Source: Vanilla planifolia (taxonomy: Eukaryota > Streptophyta > Magnoliopsida > Asparagales > Orchidaceae). From it: 64,000 nucleotides of DNA. Both the position numbers and the translations under genes were made by a program. The notes beneath the pieces were generated by a model, which saw only the letters and a program-made list of their open reading frames with translations, was not told the origin of the DNA and searched no databases. Location: contig JAIUJO010000161.1 in NCBI GenBank assembly GCA_023846275.1, positions 171,895-235,894 on the forward strand, written 5' to 3'. Every line of letters begins with the position of its first letter. Position 1 is the stretch's first letter. Shown in pieces: positions 14,060 through 27,900 of this stretch.

Positions 14060-15850
14060 TGATATAATCACATAGAATGATATATTAGATATTGGAGCAC
14101 CATCTTGTCATGTAGAAATGAAAATGAATCCTTTTCAATTTATTAGAACACATGCATACCAAGGCAAGAAATTAGAAGCAATATGAAATGAAAGTATAGT
14201 GTATAAAAATATAATACATTATCGTACAAAATATAACCAACAATATTATCATATGCCATTGACATGAGAAACTAAAATAGATTTTAACCATTAAAAAATC
14301 ATTATTTTATAAATATTTTATGAGGCATATAACTTTTATAGATATTAGAGTAGTAGTTTTTAAAAGATTGAATTTCATATTATCAAGTCCTCTAGTGGTG
14401 TGTTAACATATTATACAAACAAGACAATTTCAGTCTTAAAAAAGAAATACAAGAGTGTGATGTTTTAAAAAACTACAAAAGCTACAATGAGTTGACATAA
14501 CATTGGATAAATTTAGACAAAAAATTTCATAAATTAGATGAATTACTACTTATATTCGAAGGTCCATTAAAACAATGGCTAAAAGTTAGAAAACATGTAA
14601 ATAAAAAAATACTCAAAGACAATTTAATCACTAAAAAGCACAAATATGCCAACCCTAAAGATCTAGAGGAATATCAAATTCATTTTAAAGAATTATTAAA
14701 ATTAGGGTTAATAAAGGAAGGCAATAGTCCTCGTTAAACTGCTACAATTATAATTGACAAACATTCTTAAATAGTACAAAGAAAAATAATAAGGTTTTTA
14801 TTTATAAATGATTAAATGAAAATATAGTAGTGGATGATAATATTATACCTAGTAAAGCAAACGTTCTACATAGAATTCAAAATAGTAATATTTGTAGTAA
14901 ATCTGACGAAAAATTAGGATTTTGTTAGGAAACAAAGGATTATGAAAGTATACCACTGAAAACATTTACAGTCTCTAATGATATTATGATTTATTAGTTT
15001 TGCCTTTTGGATTAAAATATGCACCATCTATGTTTCAATAAAAAATGAACATCTATAAAAACCATGACAAATTCATAGCTACATACATAAATGATATCTT
15101 TATCTTTAGTCAAGACCCTTATTCATTTGGCTCACTTAGAAAATTTCTGTTCGATATGTTTGGGAGAAGGTCTTGTATCATAAAAAAGAAGAAATAAAAG
15201 AAAATTGATATGTAAAACTTTTATGATTAAATATTGGAAATTGAATAACAAAATTACAAGATGTTATAAATCTATCTTATACAAACCTAACAACTTTGAA
15301 CATCAAAGGTTATCCTAAGCTTTTTCAAAAAACGTAATTATTCATTCTTTTTTATTGCTAATTTAGTAATACTTGTAAGAACTACATATGCAAAGACTAA
15401 GTAGAAAAGGTGAACAATGCTTGAAAAATAAAAATGTTCTGTTCCTAAGAAGGATAAAATAGATCGACAAATAAAAAACACTTTCACAAATAACTCATAT
15501 CGATTATCATTTAGTAGATAAAGTAGATGGATTTCTATAATTTTTGGGTGGTATATTGAAAAATTACAAGGAAGCACAAAAAAAGATGCACTTGTATCAT
15601 AATATTTCAGAGAAATTTATAAGAGGAAAGCAACAGCAAAGAATGTCAACAGTTTAGCTCTTATGTGCAACTTAGAAACCATCAACTTATTCCTAAAAAA
15701 TAATCATACAATTTAATAATAAACTTAGCATTATAAATTATCCACAAATAGGTGGCTATAATTTGCTAATTTTATTGTTAACAATCGATATAATCTATTC
15801 ATCAAATATACAAATAAGAAAGATAATAGTTTAGCTGATCGCCTTTTACC
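14060..15850 (+). pseudogene. Dead protease / reverse transcriptase / RNase H polyprotein of a caulimovirid
   Basis: Domains can be followed in order, but in changing frames. A DIGA tetrapeptide at 14088-14099 stands where the D-[ST]-G-A of the aspartic protease is expected. An RT entry region at 14666-14731 reads EEYQIHFKELLKLGLIKEG, close to the caulimovirid 'LGLIK' segment. The usual GFWQ box is GFC followed by a TAG stop (14917-14928). The LPFGLKYAPSMFQ box (15000-15038) is well kept but ends in a TAA at 15039. The catalytic YxDD box is YIND (15084-15095), with the first aspartate lost. The end of RNase H, with SLAD at 15828-15839, is recognisable but preceded by an in-frame stop. At least three frame changes and several stops make expression impossible. 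Ty3/gypsy RT is the main alternative; the spacing from GFWQ to the PLKTFT region and the missing integrase favour a pararetrovirus. Confidence 0.82.
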
Positions 15851-16669
15851 TTATAATTAAGCACAAAAACCTCCATAAAAATGACATTAAAACAACAAAA
15901 TAAACCATTGGTGAACAAATGGCCACAAAAGACAATTAATTATATGATTAATTGCAAAAAAGCCTTAAATCAGTAATATTAAAAGACACAAGAAGCCATA
16001 AACTAGTATTATTTTAAAGATAATTTATTGTGTTAGAAAATTTGGCACAAACATATTTTGTAAGAAGTGGACTACTCAAGGTCTTTATTTTCTAGCCAAA
16101 TCTCTTTTAGGTTTGTTAAACTAAATAGATTTCCCAAGAACTAAAATTTAACTTACAGATGTCAACATCTAATTAATAAAGTCGTAAAGTTCTTGTTGGA
16201 TCATCTATGTAATAACTAAAAAACCCTAACTTTACATATATATCATGGATGCAGTTGCCAATTAATGTTATTGCACTAAGTGTATTAATGAAACGCCTTC
16301 CATACAAATAAGGCAACTTTTTGCCTCACATCAAGGATTAACAACATAGCAAAAGCGTAAATTAGAATGAAAAATAAGATGTTAAAAGATAAATTTACTA
16401 AAATGTGGTACAATGTAAACTTGCTCATGCAACAACCACAAGAGTAAATAGAGATGCAACATTTTATCGAGCAAGAAGAACAAAGTTTATCAAATGTCAT
16501 AGAAGTACAACCCTCGAAATCTATCCAATCAAATAGAAGATTTTACAACAAATTCTAAAACACAATGTGGAGCATACCACCATTATACAAACTTTGCTTG
16601 AATAAATGCTCTTAGAAAATATTTTTGCTCTAGAAGAATTTTAAGAATATTGAGAGTTTATCATGCTAT
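15851..16669 (+). other. Pararetrovirus remnant downstream of RNase H, no assigned product
   Basis: Non-satellite DNA with stops in all frames. It contains a TTTACATATATATCATGGATG stretch (around 16230) that could be remnant regulatory sequence, but nothing decides this. A 71-codon open frame on the opposite strand (16285-16500) has no recognisable motif and is probably chance. No integrase, chromodomain or LTR is seen. Confidence 0.35.
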
Positions 16670-17169
16670 TATGAAGAGGGCTCACAATTTTTTCATGCCA
16701 ACCTAGACCTGGCATCATTCAAAGTGTTCATGGCACTTACTAAAGAAGTTAATGTTCTTAAACTTTTTAAGAATGGGATTCATCTAAAGGATTGCTATTA
16801 AAAGCTAGTGCAGGTTAATAAATTTTGTTGCTATATTCATGGAGACTTGCATATGTTCATTGGGCTTGCCTTAAAAATTATTTTGCTAAAAAAAGCCTTC
16901 ATTACCTCATCATAAAGTCTTGCCTCGAAAGCATGAAATTAAGAAATCCTAAAGATATAAGAAATGAGAAAATAGACACTCCAGTAAGGCATTCCCAAAC
17001 AAAAAGATCAAGAATATTCTCTGTAGTGGATGTCATGATTAAGTGTCTAAATGATACTAAAGGACAAACAGGTGACCTCCTTTGTGATATTAAACTCACC
17101 ATATCATGTATGAAAGTAGTTGCGAATTTCCTAAGGGTTTTTTATTCGTTCATAAAGGCCATACTATGA
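16670..17169 (+). pseudogene. Relatively well-preserved open stretch near the 3' end of the pararetrovirus remnant
   Basis: A protein-like reading starts near 16675 (EEGSQFFHANLD...) and stops at a TAA at about 16799. It appears to continue in another frame as a 114-codon open frame at 16825-17169. That frame includes LYSWRLAYVHWACLKNYFAK and a basic patch, RHSQTKRSRIF. Base composition is less A+T-extreme than the satellite, and the open run is the longest inside the insertion. By position it could be the C-terminal part of the polyprotein or a downstream ORF of the virus. I do not recognise the family. One frameshift and one stop suggest a pseudogene, and no function is claimed. Confidence 0.45.
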
Positions 17170-18442
17170 TGGTAATTAGAGTACTACATAGAAAAAAACT
17201 TGGTATAAGAACATTTATTTTCTTAACAGATAACAATAATAACAAGTATAAACATAGTTTATTAAGAAGTTTAGAAGAAAGCATAAATGATTGAAGATGT
17301 TTTACTAATTCTCCTTAGTATCTTGGAATGCAATTTTCCTATAAAATTGATCTCATTTTTTAAATTTTTTTATTTTGTTTGGTTATATTACTAGGAAGCT
17401 ATAATTTTTCTCTTGTGTGACCTTCACATTGCTTCAATTTAGTTTTATTACACTACTCCTATTCTTGTCATTCAAGGTTCAATATATATTTACTTGATAT
17501 TATAATAATAATTGATTAATATTTGTGTTCCATTTTTTTGATAATTTCTAATTAGAACAATTGAGGGCCAAAGTAGAAGAAAGAAAAATCATTATACTAA
17601 TCTTAGTGTGCTCTATCCAAGTAATATTCATTTTTATATTTCTAAAGACATATTTTCTGATATTTTAATATTTTTTTGAAGTATTTTGATTCTTAATTTA
17701 TATGATGATTGATTAAATTACACTTGATCTCCTCAATATCTTGGGTGTAGCTTTAAAGTAAACTCAATCTTATTTATTTTATTAAACTATGATTAAACAC
17801 TAATTCCTATCTCATGTCACCTTTACATCATTTTTATTTGATTATATTGCATTGCCTCAATTTATCTAATTTTAACTTTACCATATATTTACTTTTTGTT
17901 AAAGTAATAATTCATTGTTATTTATGTTTATTTACCTTGGTAATTAGAAGTATTTCTATGAAAGTTTTGATGGAGAATAAAAAAAATGTCGTTAGGTCAT
18001 ATTGATAAAAATTATCCAATTAAACATTCAATTTTGTTTATTTTAAATATATTATTTTTTATTATTTTGGCATGCTTTATGAGAAATTTTTACTCATACA
18101 TAATTTATTGATTAATAATATTTCACTCAGTCTCGATAATGTCATAAAATATAATTTTGAAAAATATTTTATCTCATTTCATCAAAAGTTTTGTTTTGAT
18201 TTGGTTATGCTACTATATAAATCTAGATCTCCTATCATGCGAAACTTACATTGAGTTGAATTCATTACATTAGTTACTGTTAATTTATGTCATTTAAACC
18301 TTAATATATTTTTTATTAATAATAACAAATAATTTTTCCTTACATATGATTGTTTATTTTAATAGTTTGTAGTAATTAAAAATCTGGTTCAATCAAGGTG
18401 GAGCACATGTTGTTAGAGTCATCTAGACAATTTAGCAAGTGA

Positions 18443-18795
18443 AAGGACATTTGCTTTCTCTCTAACAGTCCTCATTTGTAATCACTATAAATTACAAAAG
18501 TAAGTGAGTATAAATAGTAATAAATTATATTTCAATGGTTTGAAAATAAATATTCAATGGTTTGAAAATAAATATTTAATTGGAAAAAGCACCTTGATGA
18601 TGACTTTGATGAAGTTTGTTTCATTGTGAGAGAAGCCCATTGAGAATTATTGTTGAAAATTAAAATTAAATAGGAATAAATAATAAAACAATATTACTTT
18701 CATATTAAGTAAATATATATTGATGTTGATCACCAAATGAGGTAGTATTTGAGATGTCTTAAAAGCATGCCAAATCTTAAAAAATATTTAAAAAT
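18443..18795 (-). repeat. Inverted satellite island inside the + strand array
   Basis: For about 350 bp the satellite landmarks appear reverse-complemented: CCTCATTTGTAATCAC, ATAAATTACAAAAGTAAGTG, GATGAAGTTTGTTTCATTG, TTAAGTAAATATATATT and AAAAGCATGCCAAATC. These are the forms that otherwise occur only right of 40 kb. Two incomplete inverted units are present. The + orientation returns at about 18796 with TTTATGAGAGATTTTCATTC; the TTATGAGAGATTT motif is doubled at that joint. Confidence 0.8.
18531..18574 (+). repeat. 22-bp direct repeat, two copies
   Basis: The 22-mer starting TTCAATGGTTTGAAAATAAA is repeated head-to-tail at 18531-18552 and 18553-18574, inside the inverted island, at the joint between its two partial units. 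Confidence 0.9.
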
Positions 18796-18973
18796 ATTTA
18801 TGAGAGATTTACATTATTTATGAGAGATTTTCATTCATGCACTATTTGATGATCCATGGTGTGCATTTTCATTTTAATTTTGTTATATTACAATGAAAAT
18901 CTTATTCTAACACCATGTTACCATCATTTTTTGTGTACCTTGAAAGTTTTAAATTTAACTATTTTAACAATTA

Positions 18974-18993
18974 ATATATATATATATATATAT
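18974..18993 (+). repeat. (AT)n microsatellite
   Basis: About ten AT dinucleotides at the monomer-tail phase (AACAATTAATATAT...). Immediately downstream the unit jumps back to a GGTTATATTAC-like motif (TTATATTACATGGC), so the run sits at a rearrangement joint. Confidence 0.9.
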
Positions 18994-21900
18994 TATATTA
19001 CATGGCTTTATTTAGTTATAACAAATTGTTTCAATTTACCAAATTTTAGTTTTTATGAATATTTTCTTCACATCAAAAATATCAAATGACATCTAACCAA
19101 GACAAAATAAATGCCATTACACTTTACTTGATGAGGCTTATCAAATTAAATAATCGTTTCTATAATTTTAAATATTTTTATGACTTTCATATGTTTTCTA
19201 AAATATTACAATTCATATCTCAATTGATAATTGAGTTTGTTGCACTGGATCTCCTATGTTTTTTGAATGAAAGGTTGACATAGAATTTATCTCATTTCTT
19301 CTAATTTCTATGTGACATTATTATTATCATGGAAATCAACTTTGTAAAAAGCTTTATCTTATGTCTTCAAATATTTTTATTTGATAATTACAATATTGCT
19401 ATTGAACTCTAATTCTCTTATTGTGCAACCCCTATCTTTCACTGATTTGGTTTTATTACATTCTTTCAATCTATCTTATTTTATTTTTAATATATTTTTA
19501 CTTAATGATCAAATAATATTTTGTTATTATTTATGCTTATTTAATTTTGTAATTCGCTCCATGTTCAATAAATTTAAATATTTTTTTTATTATTTTTAAA
19601 TATTTTTTTTTATTATTTTGGTACATTTTCAAAGGCATTTTGATTCACATAGGTCTGACTATTGGGGATGCTACAATTAATCTCCTTAGTGAATTGGAAT
19701 GGAACTTTCGTGCATAATTTATCATATTTCTTTAAATATTTTTATTTGATTTGGATATATTACTAATTTACTTAAAATCTTCTAACATGTAACTTTTTTG
19801 TTTGTTTGATTTCTTTGTATTATGTTGCTTAAATTTAACCCTTTTTATCTTTATTACAGATTTAAATAAAATTAAAATAATAAAATATGATTGTTTAGGA
19901 TAGTTTGTTACTATAAATTTTATTAAGTACAAAATTAGCTACATTGTGATGAATCAATTATTATTTCACTTATCTCGATGATCTCAATCTATTTAAATAA
20001 TCATCTCAATATATTGAAATATTTCATTTTCTATTGCTATGCCATGTTTAATATGAAACTTTGACTTGTCCCTAATTTATTGACAAATAATTTTGTGCTC
20101 CATTTCCTTAGTATATTGGAGTGCAATTTTCCAATATAATTTATATAATTTCTTCAATTTTTTTGCTTTCTTTTAGTCATATTTACTATGTAATTAAGAA
20201 TACCCTCTATTGTGACCTTTTTATAACCTTTATTTAGTTAAACTACACTATTTTAATTTCTCTCATTTAAAGTTCAAATGCAAACTCACTAGATTTTAAA
20301 ATACAAATTTAGTATTTTTCATGCTTATTTAATTTCTTAATAAAAAGAAATTCCAAACAACATGTAATTGAGAGTAGAAATATTGATTGAGTCATCTTGA
20401 CAAACTCTAGCAAATTTGATCTTTAATTTAAAATATTTGGTTATTTATTTTCTATGACTTAGGAATGCTTTACAACACAATTCAATTCTTACTTTATTTG
20501 ATAATGAAGAGTGTCGAAATTTACCTTGTTATAGTCACTTCTTTGGCTTTCTCATATAATTTATCCCATTATTTTAATTTTTTTCTTGATTTGGTCGTAT
20601 TACTATGAAAGTTTAATTCTCCCATTATTTGACCGTTATGTTTAATTGATTTGATCATATCATAGTGGTTAAGATTGACACATTTGAGCCAATATATATT
20701 TTTATTTTTTACCATTTCAATATGTTTTATATGACATTTGAATTCTTACAAAATTTTATTGTTGAAGATTGTACCCCTAATCACCTTAGCTTATTAGAGT
20801 AATTTTTTTGTGTTATTTATCTATTTTCCATTAGTTGTTTTCTTTAATTTTATTTTATTACGATGGAGCTATAATTCTACAATTTTGTAGGCTTTAATTT
20901 TTTTAATTTTGTTGTTTTAAACTTTTCAACTTCTCTCTGTTCAACTTATTTATTTATTTATTTATTGTTTAAAAAATAATTTTTAATTATTTATGATGAT
21001 TTATTTTTTAAATTCCTAATAATTACTAAGATGGTCTTCTTGAGATGAAAAAAATATTAATGGACTAATCTTGATGAGCTCTATCAAATTAGATAATTAT
21101 TTGTAATTTTAAAGTATTTTTTACTTTTACGATATATTTTGGAAGTCATTTAATTCATACCTAATCTAACAATCATTGATGCTATATGTGATCTCCTTTG
21201 TTCATGGAATTAAACTTTTATAAAATATTTGTCTCATTTTGGTAAATCTTTCCCTTTGATGTGGTTATACTACTATGTTTATAAACATCTCATCTTATCT
21301 AACATCTAGTTTGCATTGATTTAGTTGTATTATATTACATTAATTTATTTTATGTTTCCCGTATTATATATTTACAAATTATTAGAATAGAAATATATTA
21401 TTATTTATTCTATTTACTCTTATAATTATTACTAATTCCAAACGAGATCTGATTTAGATGGAACAAATGTCATAGGACACATCTTGATTATCATTATCTA
21501 AGTAAATATTTATCATTATATTATGAAATATTTTATTCTATTTGATTTTTTTAGACTTACAAAAAAAACCTTATTACTATGAGATTTGAAAATCAATAAT
21601 AGTAGACTCAAACTATTCAGTATATTTGACTACAAAGTTCTTTATAATGGACAACATTTCTTGAAATGCTTTGCTTGAATTTTTTTTTATTGCTATGTAA
21701 CTATAAATATTTTCTCATTTAACCTTTAAAAAATTTATTGTTATTTATTCCAATTTAGTTTGATAATATGTAGTTATTCTAAATATGGTCCAATAAGGAC
21801 CAATTAAACTTATGGGACTAGCCTTGAGGAGCCGTATATAATTAAATATTCATTTGTATAGTTTTAAATATTATATTTTCTAAGATTTTTTTACACTCTA

Positions 21901-24900
21901 CGAGGTTTACTAATTTCTACTTGATTTTACGATTGAGGATGCTATGATTAATATTCATTTCCTCAAAATGTTTTGTTCGATTTTGTTATATTACTATTCA
22001 ACTCTCAATATCATCTCACGTGGCCTTTACTTATCGTTGGTTTTGATGTAATACATTATTTCAATTTGTATTATTTCAAGATTAATATATATTTAATTAA
22101 ACAACAATAAAACTTTATTAAAATTTTTGATTATTGACTTTAGCAATTCTTTGTAATTCTAAATGAGAATTAATCATGATGAAACAAGTATCATTATATT
22201 CGTATCTATTAGCTCTATCCTAATAAAGGTATTCATTTTAATTTTTAATTTTTTGGTTATGGTTTGTTTTACAAGATATTATGATTTGTAGTTAATTTGA
22301 TGATTAAGTATGTTTTCTTCACTCACGTTAGTGTCTTAGAATGTAGCTTTCCTATATAATATAGCTAGTTCTTCAAATGTTTCATTTTATTATGGTTTTA
22401 TAACTTGAAAACTCTAAATCATCCCTTGCCTAACCATAATATTTTATTAATTTTTATATATCATATTCCATAAATTTATATTTTTTTAGCTATAATATAC
22501 ATTTAAATATTAAAATAATAACTTAATACTCTTTTCTTTTTTAAAAATTTTGAAATTCATGGTAATTCCTTTGATGTGCAATTGAAATCAAACCAATGTC
22601 ATTTGATAAATCTCAAAAAGAACTATCTAATTAAATATCATTTTTATTTTTTAGAAATATTTTATTTTGTTATCTTTTTGCATACTTTTTAAAAATTTTA
22701 ATTTTTTTCTTATTTCATGAACAAGTATATTACATTCAATCTTTTCAATACCTTTGAATATAGCTTTCCTATGCAAATTATCCCATTTTTTGAAATATTT
22801 TGCATTGGTAGTTTTATATTACTTTAAATCCTTAATTTATCTATATTGTGACCATTACATAACTTTGTTTGATATATTACACCAAATAAATTTATCTAAT
22901 TTTAGTTTTAATGTAAATCAACTTAATAGTAAAATAATAAATTATTATTATTTATGTTAATTTGTAATAATTTCTTCCAATCTACTCTAACTGAGACAAC
23001 AAAGTTGTTGGATGCTTGTCAACCAGCACCATAAAATTAGCTATTCATCTCTTTATTTTTTAAAAGTTTTATTTTTTTTGGTATTAGAAGCTTTAAGACA
23101 TGTAATGCTCAATCTTCTCTATATCATAGAATACAACTTTCTCATACAATTTCTTTCAGTTATTAAAAGTTTGACTTTCACTTGGTTATATAGTTTTGTA
23201 ACTCATCTTTTTTCTCGTGTGTCTATCATGTTACTTAAATTTGGTTATATAAATTTATTTTAATTTATCTTATTCTAGCTATTTTATATATTTGCTTAAT
23301 ATAAAAAATAATTTTTCATTTTTTATTATTGTAATTCATAGTAATTAAACATGAGTTCCAAAAGTGTTGAAATAAACTTCATTAGTCTCATCTTAACAAG
23401 CTTTATCGAAGTAATTATTCATTTTTTATTTTTTAAATATTTAGTTTTCTAAGTTTTTGGTGTATTTTATGAGACTTTTTTTATTAATTCCATATTTATT
23501 GGTTGAGGAAGTGAAATGCAATTAATTCAAATTTCTTACATTGATTTTGTTAGATTTCTATATAACTATAAATCTCCTGTCACGTCACCTTAACATCACT
23601 TTTATTTTGATATATTATATTTCTTAAAATTATATGGTTTTAGTTTTATTATATATTTTCTTAATATTTAATTACAAAAATGTTATTATACATTCTAATT
23701 TTTTATTATTATTTGTAGTATTTCCAATCAAAGTTTGATAAACATAAATCAAATAACATTACACTCATCATAATTACCTTTATTTAACTAAATATTGATT
23801 TGTTAAATTTTTAATATGTTATTTTCTTGAGTTTTAGAAAGGTTGATGAGTTAACAAAGAGGAATGTTGTACAACATTTTGTTAATATCTTAGAATACAA
23901 CTTTTCTTTATAATTTATGTTGTTTTATCACTTCTTTTCCTTTGATTTGGATATAATACCATAAAACTCAAAATATCATTTTATACAACTTTACATTATC
24001 CTAATTTTTTTATTTATAATCATTCAATTTTGCTTAACTCAGCCATATTAAATATTTACATAATTTTAAAATAATAATTTACTATTATTTATGTTGATTT
24101 TTTTAATAATTTGCAAAAAAATTGAAATGATGGCTAATTGAGATGAAGCAAATTTCGTTGGACTAATCTAAATATGCTCTTTTTAATTAGATATTAATTT
24201 TTTTAATTTTCAAATATCTTTTTTTTTCAAATATCTCCCTAATATCTTGGAATGTGACTTTTATATATAAATTTATCACATTTCTTCAAAAAGTTTTCTT
24301 TAATTGTGTTATATTACTATGAAATTATTACTGTCCTCTATTGTCACCTTTACATTACTTTAATTTTAATTTATTTGATTTATTTAATTTATATTATTTC
24401 ATTTATAACATGTATCTACTAAATATTAAAATATTAATTTATTATTGCTATTATTTATTTTAGAAATGCATAATAGTTGATGATGACATTTGGTGGAGAA
24501 GAAAATGTTGTTGTTCAATTAATCCTGATGAGGCTTATCTAATTAAATATCTTTTTGGTAATCTTAAATATTTTTTTATTTTTATTAATTTAAATGCTTT
24601 TGTAGTACTACAAAATTTTATGATTAACGATATAATGCTCAATTCCCTTAATCTCTTGTAATACAACCTTCACATATAATTTACTTGATTTATTAGAAAC
24701 TTTTGTTTGGTTTGATAATATTACTATGAAAGTTGTTCTCTCCTCTACTGTGACGTTTACATTATTTTGATCTTATTTTTTACATTGACTCATTTTAATT
24801 TACTTTATCATTAATATAACCTACAAAATATTAACATAATAAATTATTATTATTTATGTTTTTTAATTTAATGACTAGTAGTAATTGCTATTAATGTCCA

Positions 24901-27900
24901 ATAGAAAAGAAAATGATTTTTGTTAAACTTGCCATAATGAGCTCTATTTAATTAAATATTTATTTGATTAGTTATAAATATTTTCTTTTCCATTATCTTG
25001 GCAACTTTACAAGTTGTTTTTGATTTGTAATTGATTTTATGATCGAGGATTTTGCACTAGATTTTTCTTAATATCTTAGAAAATAACCTTCTCATTTAAC
25101 TTTTCTTATTTCACTCGATGTTTTGCTTTAATTTGATCATGTTACTATGTAAATACAAATCCTCCCTTATGACATTACATCACATTGATTTAGATATTTG
25201 CATATCTTTAATTTATATTTTTTTCATCATTAATATATATTCTTTTACTCTAAAAAAAGTAATTCATTTATGCTAATTTCATTTGATAATTCAAAGTAAC
25301 TCAAATGGATGTCTGACAGAGATGAAACAAACATCATTAAAGCTATCTTTACAAGCTTTATCAAATTAATTATTCATTTTCTATTTTTAAAAAATTATTT
25401 TCTTGGCATTAGCATGCTTTATAAGAAGTTTTTTTGCTATCTTAGTTGATAAATGAAGAGATAACCAAAATTTTTTTTTTATACCTAGGAATGAATTATT
25501 GTTGTGCAATTTATTCCAATGTGTTAAACGCTTCACTTTGATTTTGATCCATTACTACCAAACTAGAAATCTTTTATCGTGTACCCTTTAGATTGCTTTG
25601 CTTTGGTTATATTACATTTCTTCATTTTATGTGATTTTATTTTTAAAATACATATTTAATTATAAATAAAATATTAATTAATTCTTACCTATGTTTACTT
25701 TGGTAATTCATAATAATTAAAGACAACTTCTAATCAATGTGAAATAATTTTCTTTGGACATGTCTTTACAAGCTCTTTCAATTAAATATTGAGTTATTTT
25801 CTTAAAGTATTTTAGTTTTTATGTGTTTTCATACTTTATGAGCCATTTCAACTTAAATTAGATTTGATGATTAAGAATGCCACACTCAATCTATGTAGTA
25901 TCATTGAAAGCAACATTCATGTATAATTTATCTCATTTACTCAAAACCTTTTTTTTATTTTGTTGCACTACAAAAAAACTCTAATTCTCCTCTTATGTGA
26001 CACATATATTGCTCCATTTATAATTATTACATTAATTTTATGTGGTATTTTAACTTTAAAAAATATCTATTTAATATTAATTTAAAAATAAATTATTATT
26101 TTTCTTAATTAATATAGTATTTTGTTGTAATTGCAAATATTTTTTGATGTAGGAATAAATGATTTTGTAGACTTGACTCAGTAAGCTTTATTGTTTAAAA
26201 AATTATTGAACTATTTTTAAAAAAGTTTTCCATAGTTATTTCATGCTTTATGAGTTCTTTTAATTTGTACCTGATTTGATGATCAGTGATGTTACACTGG
26301 TTCTTCAAAATTTCTTTAAAAACCAATTTCCAACATAATTTATCGTATTTTTTCAAATGTTTCACTTTAAGTTCGTTATATTACTATGTAACTCTTAATA
26401 TCCTTCCATGTGACTTATACATCCACTGATTTGATTATATTACAATTCCTTAATTGATTTTGTTTCTTCTTAAATATATACATGTATTTTTTAAAAAAAT
26501 ATCTCTTTTTGTAATCCATTACAAAACATTTCTATTTGTTTAAAATTTAATGATAAAAGATCAAAATCAAAATCACCATGATTTGTTTGAATGCAAATTA
26601 TTTTTTACAATTTACCTATTTTACCCAATTATTTTGTTTTGATTTTGATATATTCAATGCAAACCTAAACATCTTATCTTCTTACTTCTACATCACTTTA
26701 TTTTGTCGTATTATACTGATTCAATTTATCTCTTTTCACCTTTAATATAAAATTATAGTTTTATTTTCTTATTTATCTTATTTTTCAAAAGAAATCAAAC
26801 ATTGTCTAAGCAAGATGAATGAAATGACAATGACTTGTCTCTTTGAGGTCCATCTAATTACATATCCATTTCATAATTTTAATTGTTTTATTCTCTAAAT
26901 TTTTTTGCATTCTTTGCAATATATTTTAATTTGTGATCATTTTGACAATCAAGACTATTATCCAGGACCTCCTTTTTATGCTTGAATACAATAACCTAAT
27001 AGAATTTTTCTCCTTTTTCAAATTTGTCTCTTTGGTTCAGCTATATTACAGTAAAACTTTATTTCTTCTCTCTTGTGATCGTTACTTCATTTTGATTTTA
27101 TGAAATTATATTTCCTATGTTTATCACATTATAACTTTAATACATATTTACTTGATATAAAAAAGTTATTATTTGAGTATAATTGCTTCCGTTATTTGTT
27201 GCTTCCAAACGAGGGCATTTCAAGATGAAACAAAAAACATTAGACTCATCTCAATGAGCTCTACCAAAATAAATATACATGTTTTATATTTTGAAATATT
27301 GTTTTTTATAGTTTTGGAGAGTTTGATTGAACATTTAGATTTGTACCATGTTTAAAGATAATTCTTGCAATCTCAATGGTATATTGGTGGGAAATTTTCT
27401 CATACTATTTATTGCACGTTTTAATTTTTTCTATTTTGCATGGTTATATTACCATGTTACTCTAATTCACTTCTCATATGATGTTTAGATCACTTAAATT
27501 GACTAATAGTGCATTTCTTTAATTCATCTCATTTTACCTTTAATATATATTTATTTAATATTAAAGTCATAATATATTTTTACTATTCCTTTTTTGTAAT
27601 TCATAGTAATTTTCAATGTATTCTAATTGAGATAAAATAAACATTGTTAGTATCATCGTAATAGACTCCCTAAAATAAAATACCATATTTTATATTTTTA
27701 AATATTTATGTTGTTCTATGGCTTTTTGGCACATTTTATGTAATATTTCAATTTGTTTGTAATTTAACGATTAAGGATGTTATAAATAATCTTCTTTATA
27801 ATTATTGACTCTGGCATTTTGTAGTAATCCAAATAATGTGTAATTAAGAAAAAAGTCAATGCATTATTGTCAATGACCTCTAATTAGTGAAATTTTTTTT

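Larger units (their letters stand above)
13316..17285 (+). mobile_element. Decayed endogenous pararetrovirus (Caulimoviridae-like), partial
   Basis: About 4 kb of non-satellite DNA interrupts one satellite monomer. The left array stops at 'GATGACTTGAGG' (13304-13315) and the right array resumes at 'AATGATTGAAGA' (17286-17297). Both are the same monomer phase, so up to 12 bp may be duplicated at the ends. Inside, on the + strand and in order, are an aspartic-protease-like motif, a reverse transcriptase and an RNase H tail arranged as in caulimovirid polyproteins. No integrase follows the RNase H, which fits a pararetrovirus better than a Ty3/gypsy element. The remnant is shorter than the roughly 7-8 kb genomes of the family. 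Frames shift and stop repeatedly, so it is non-functional. The genus was not determined. Confidence 0.8.

Noticed and set aside
14641..14660. AACCCTAAAG as telomere-like sequence
   Set aside because: A single copy lying within the reading frame of the reverse transcriptase; there is no tandem CCCTAAA array in the window.
16285..16500. 71-codon - strand open frame inside the pararetrovirus remnant
   Set aside because: It is opposite to the viral coding direction and has no motif; the cysteine-rich look comes from ACA/GCA-rich + strand sequence.
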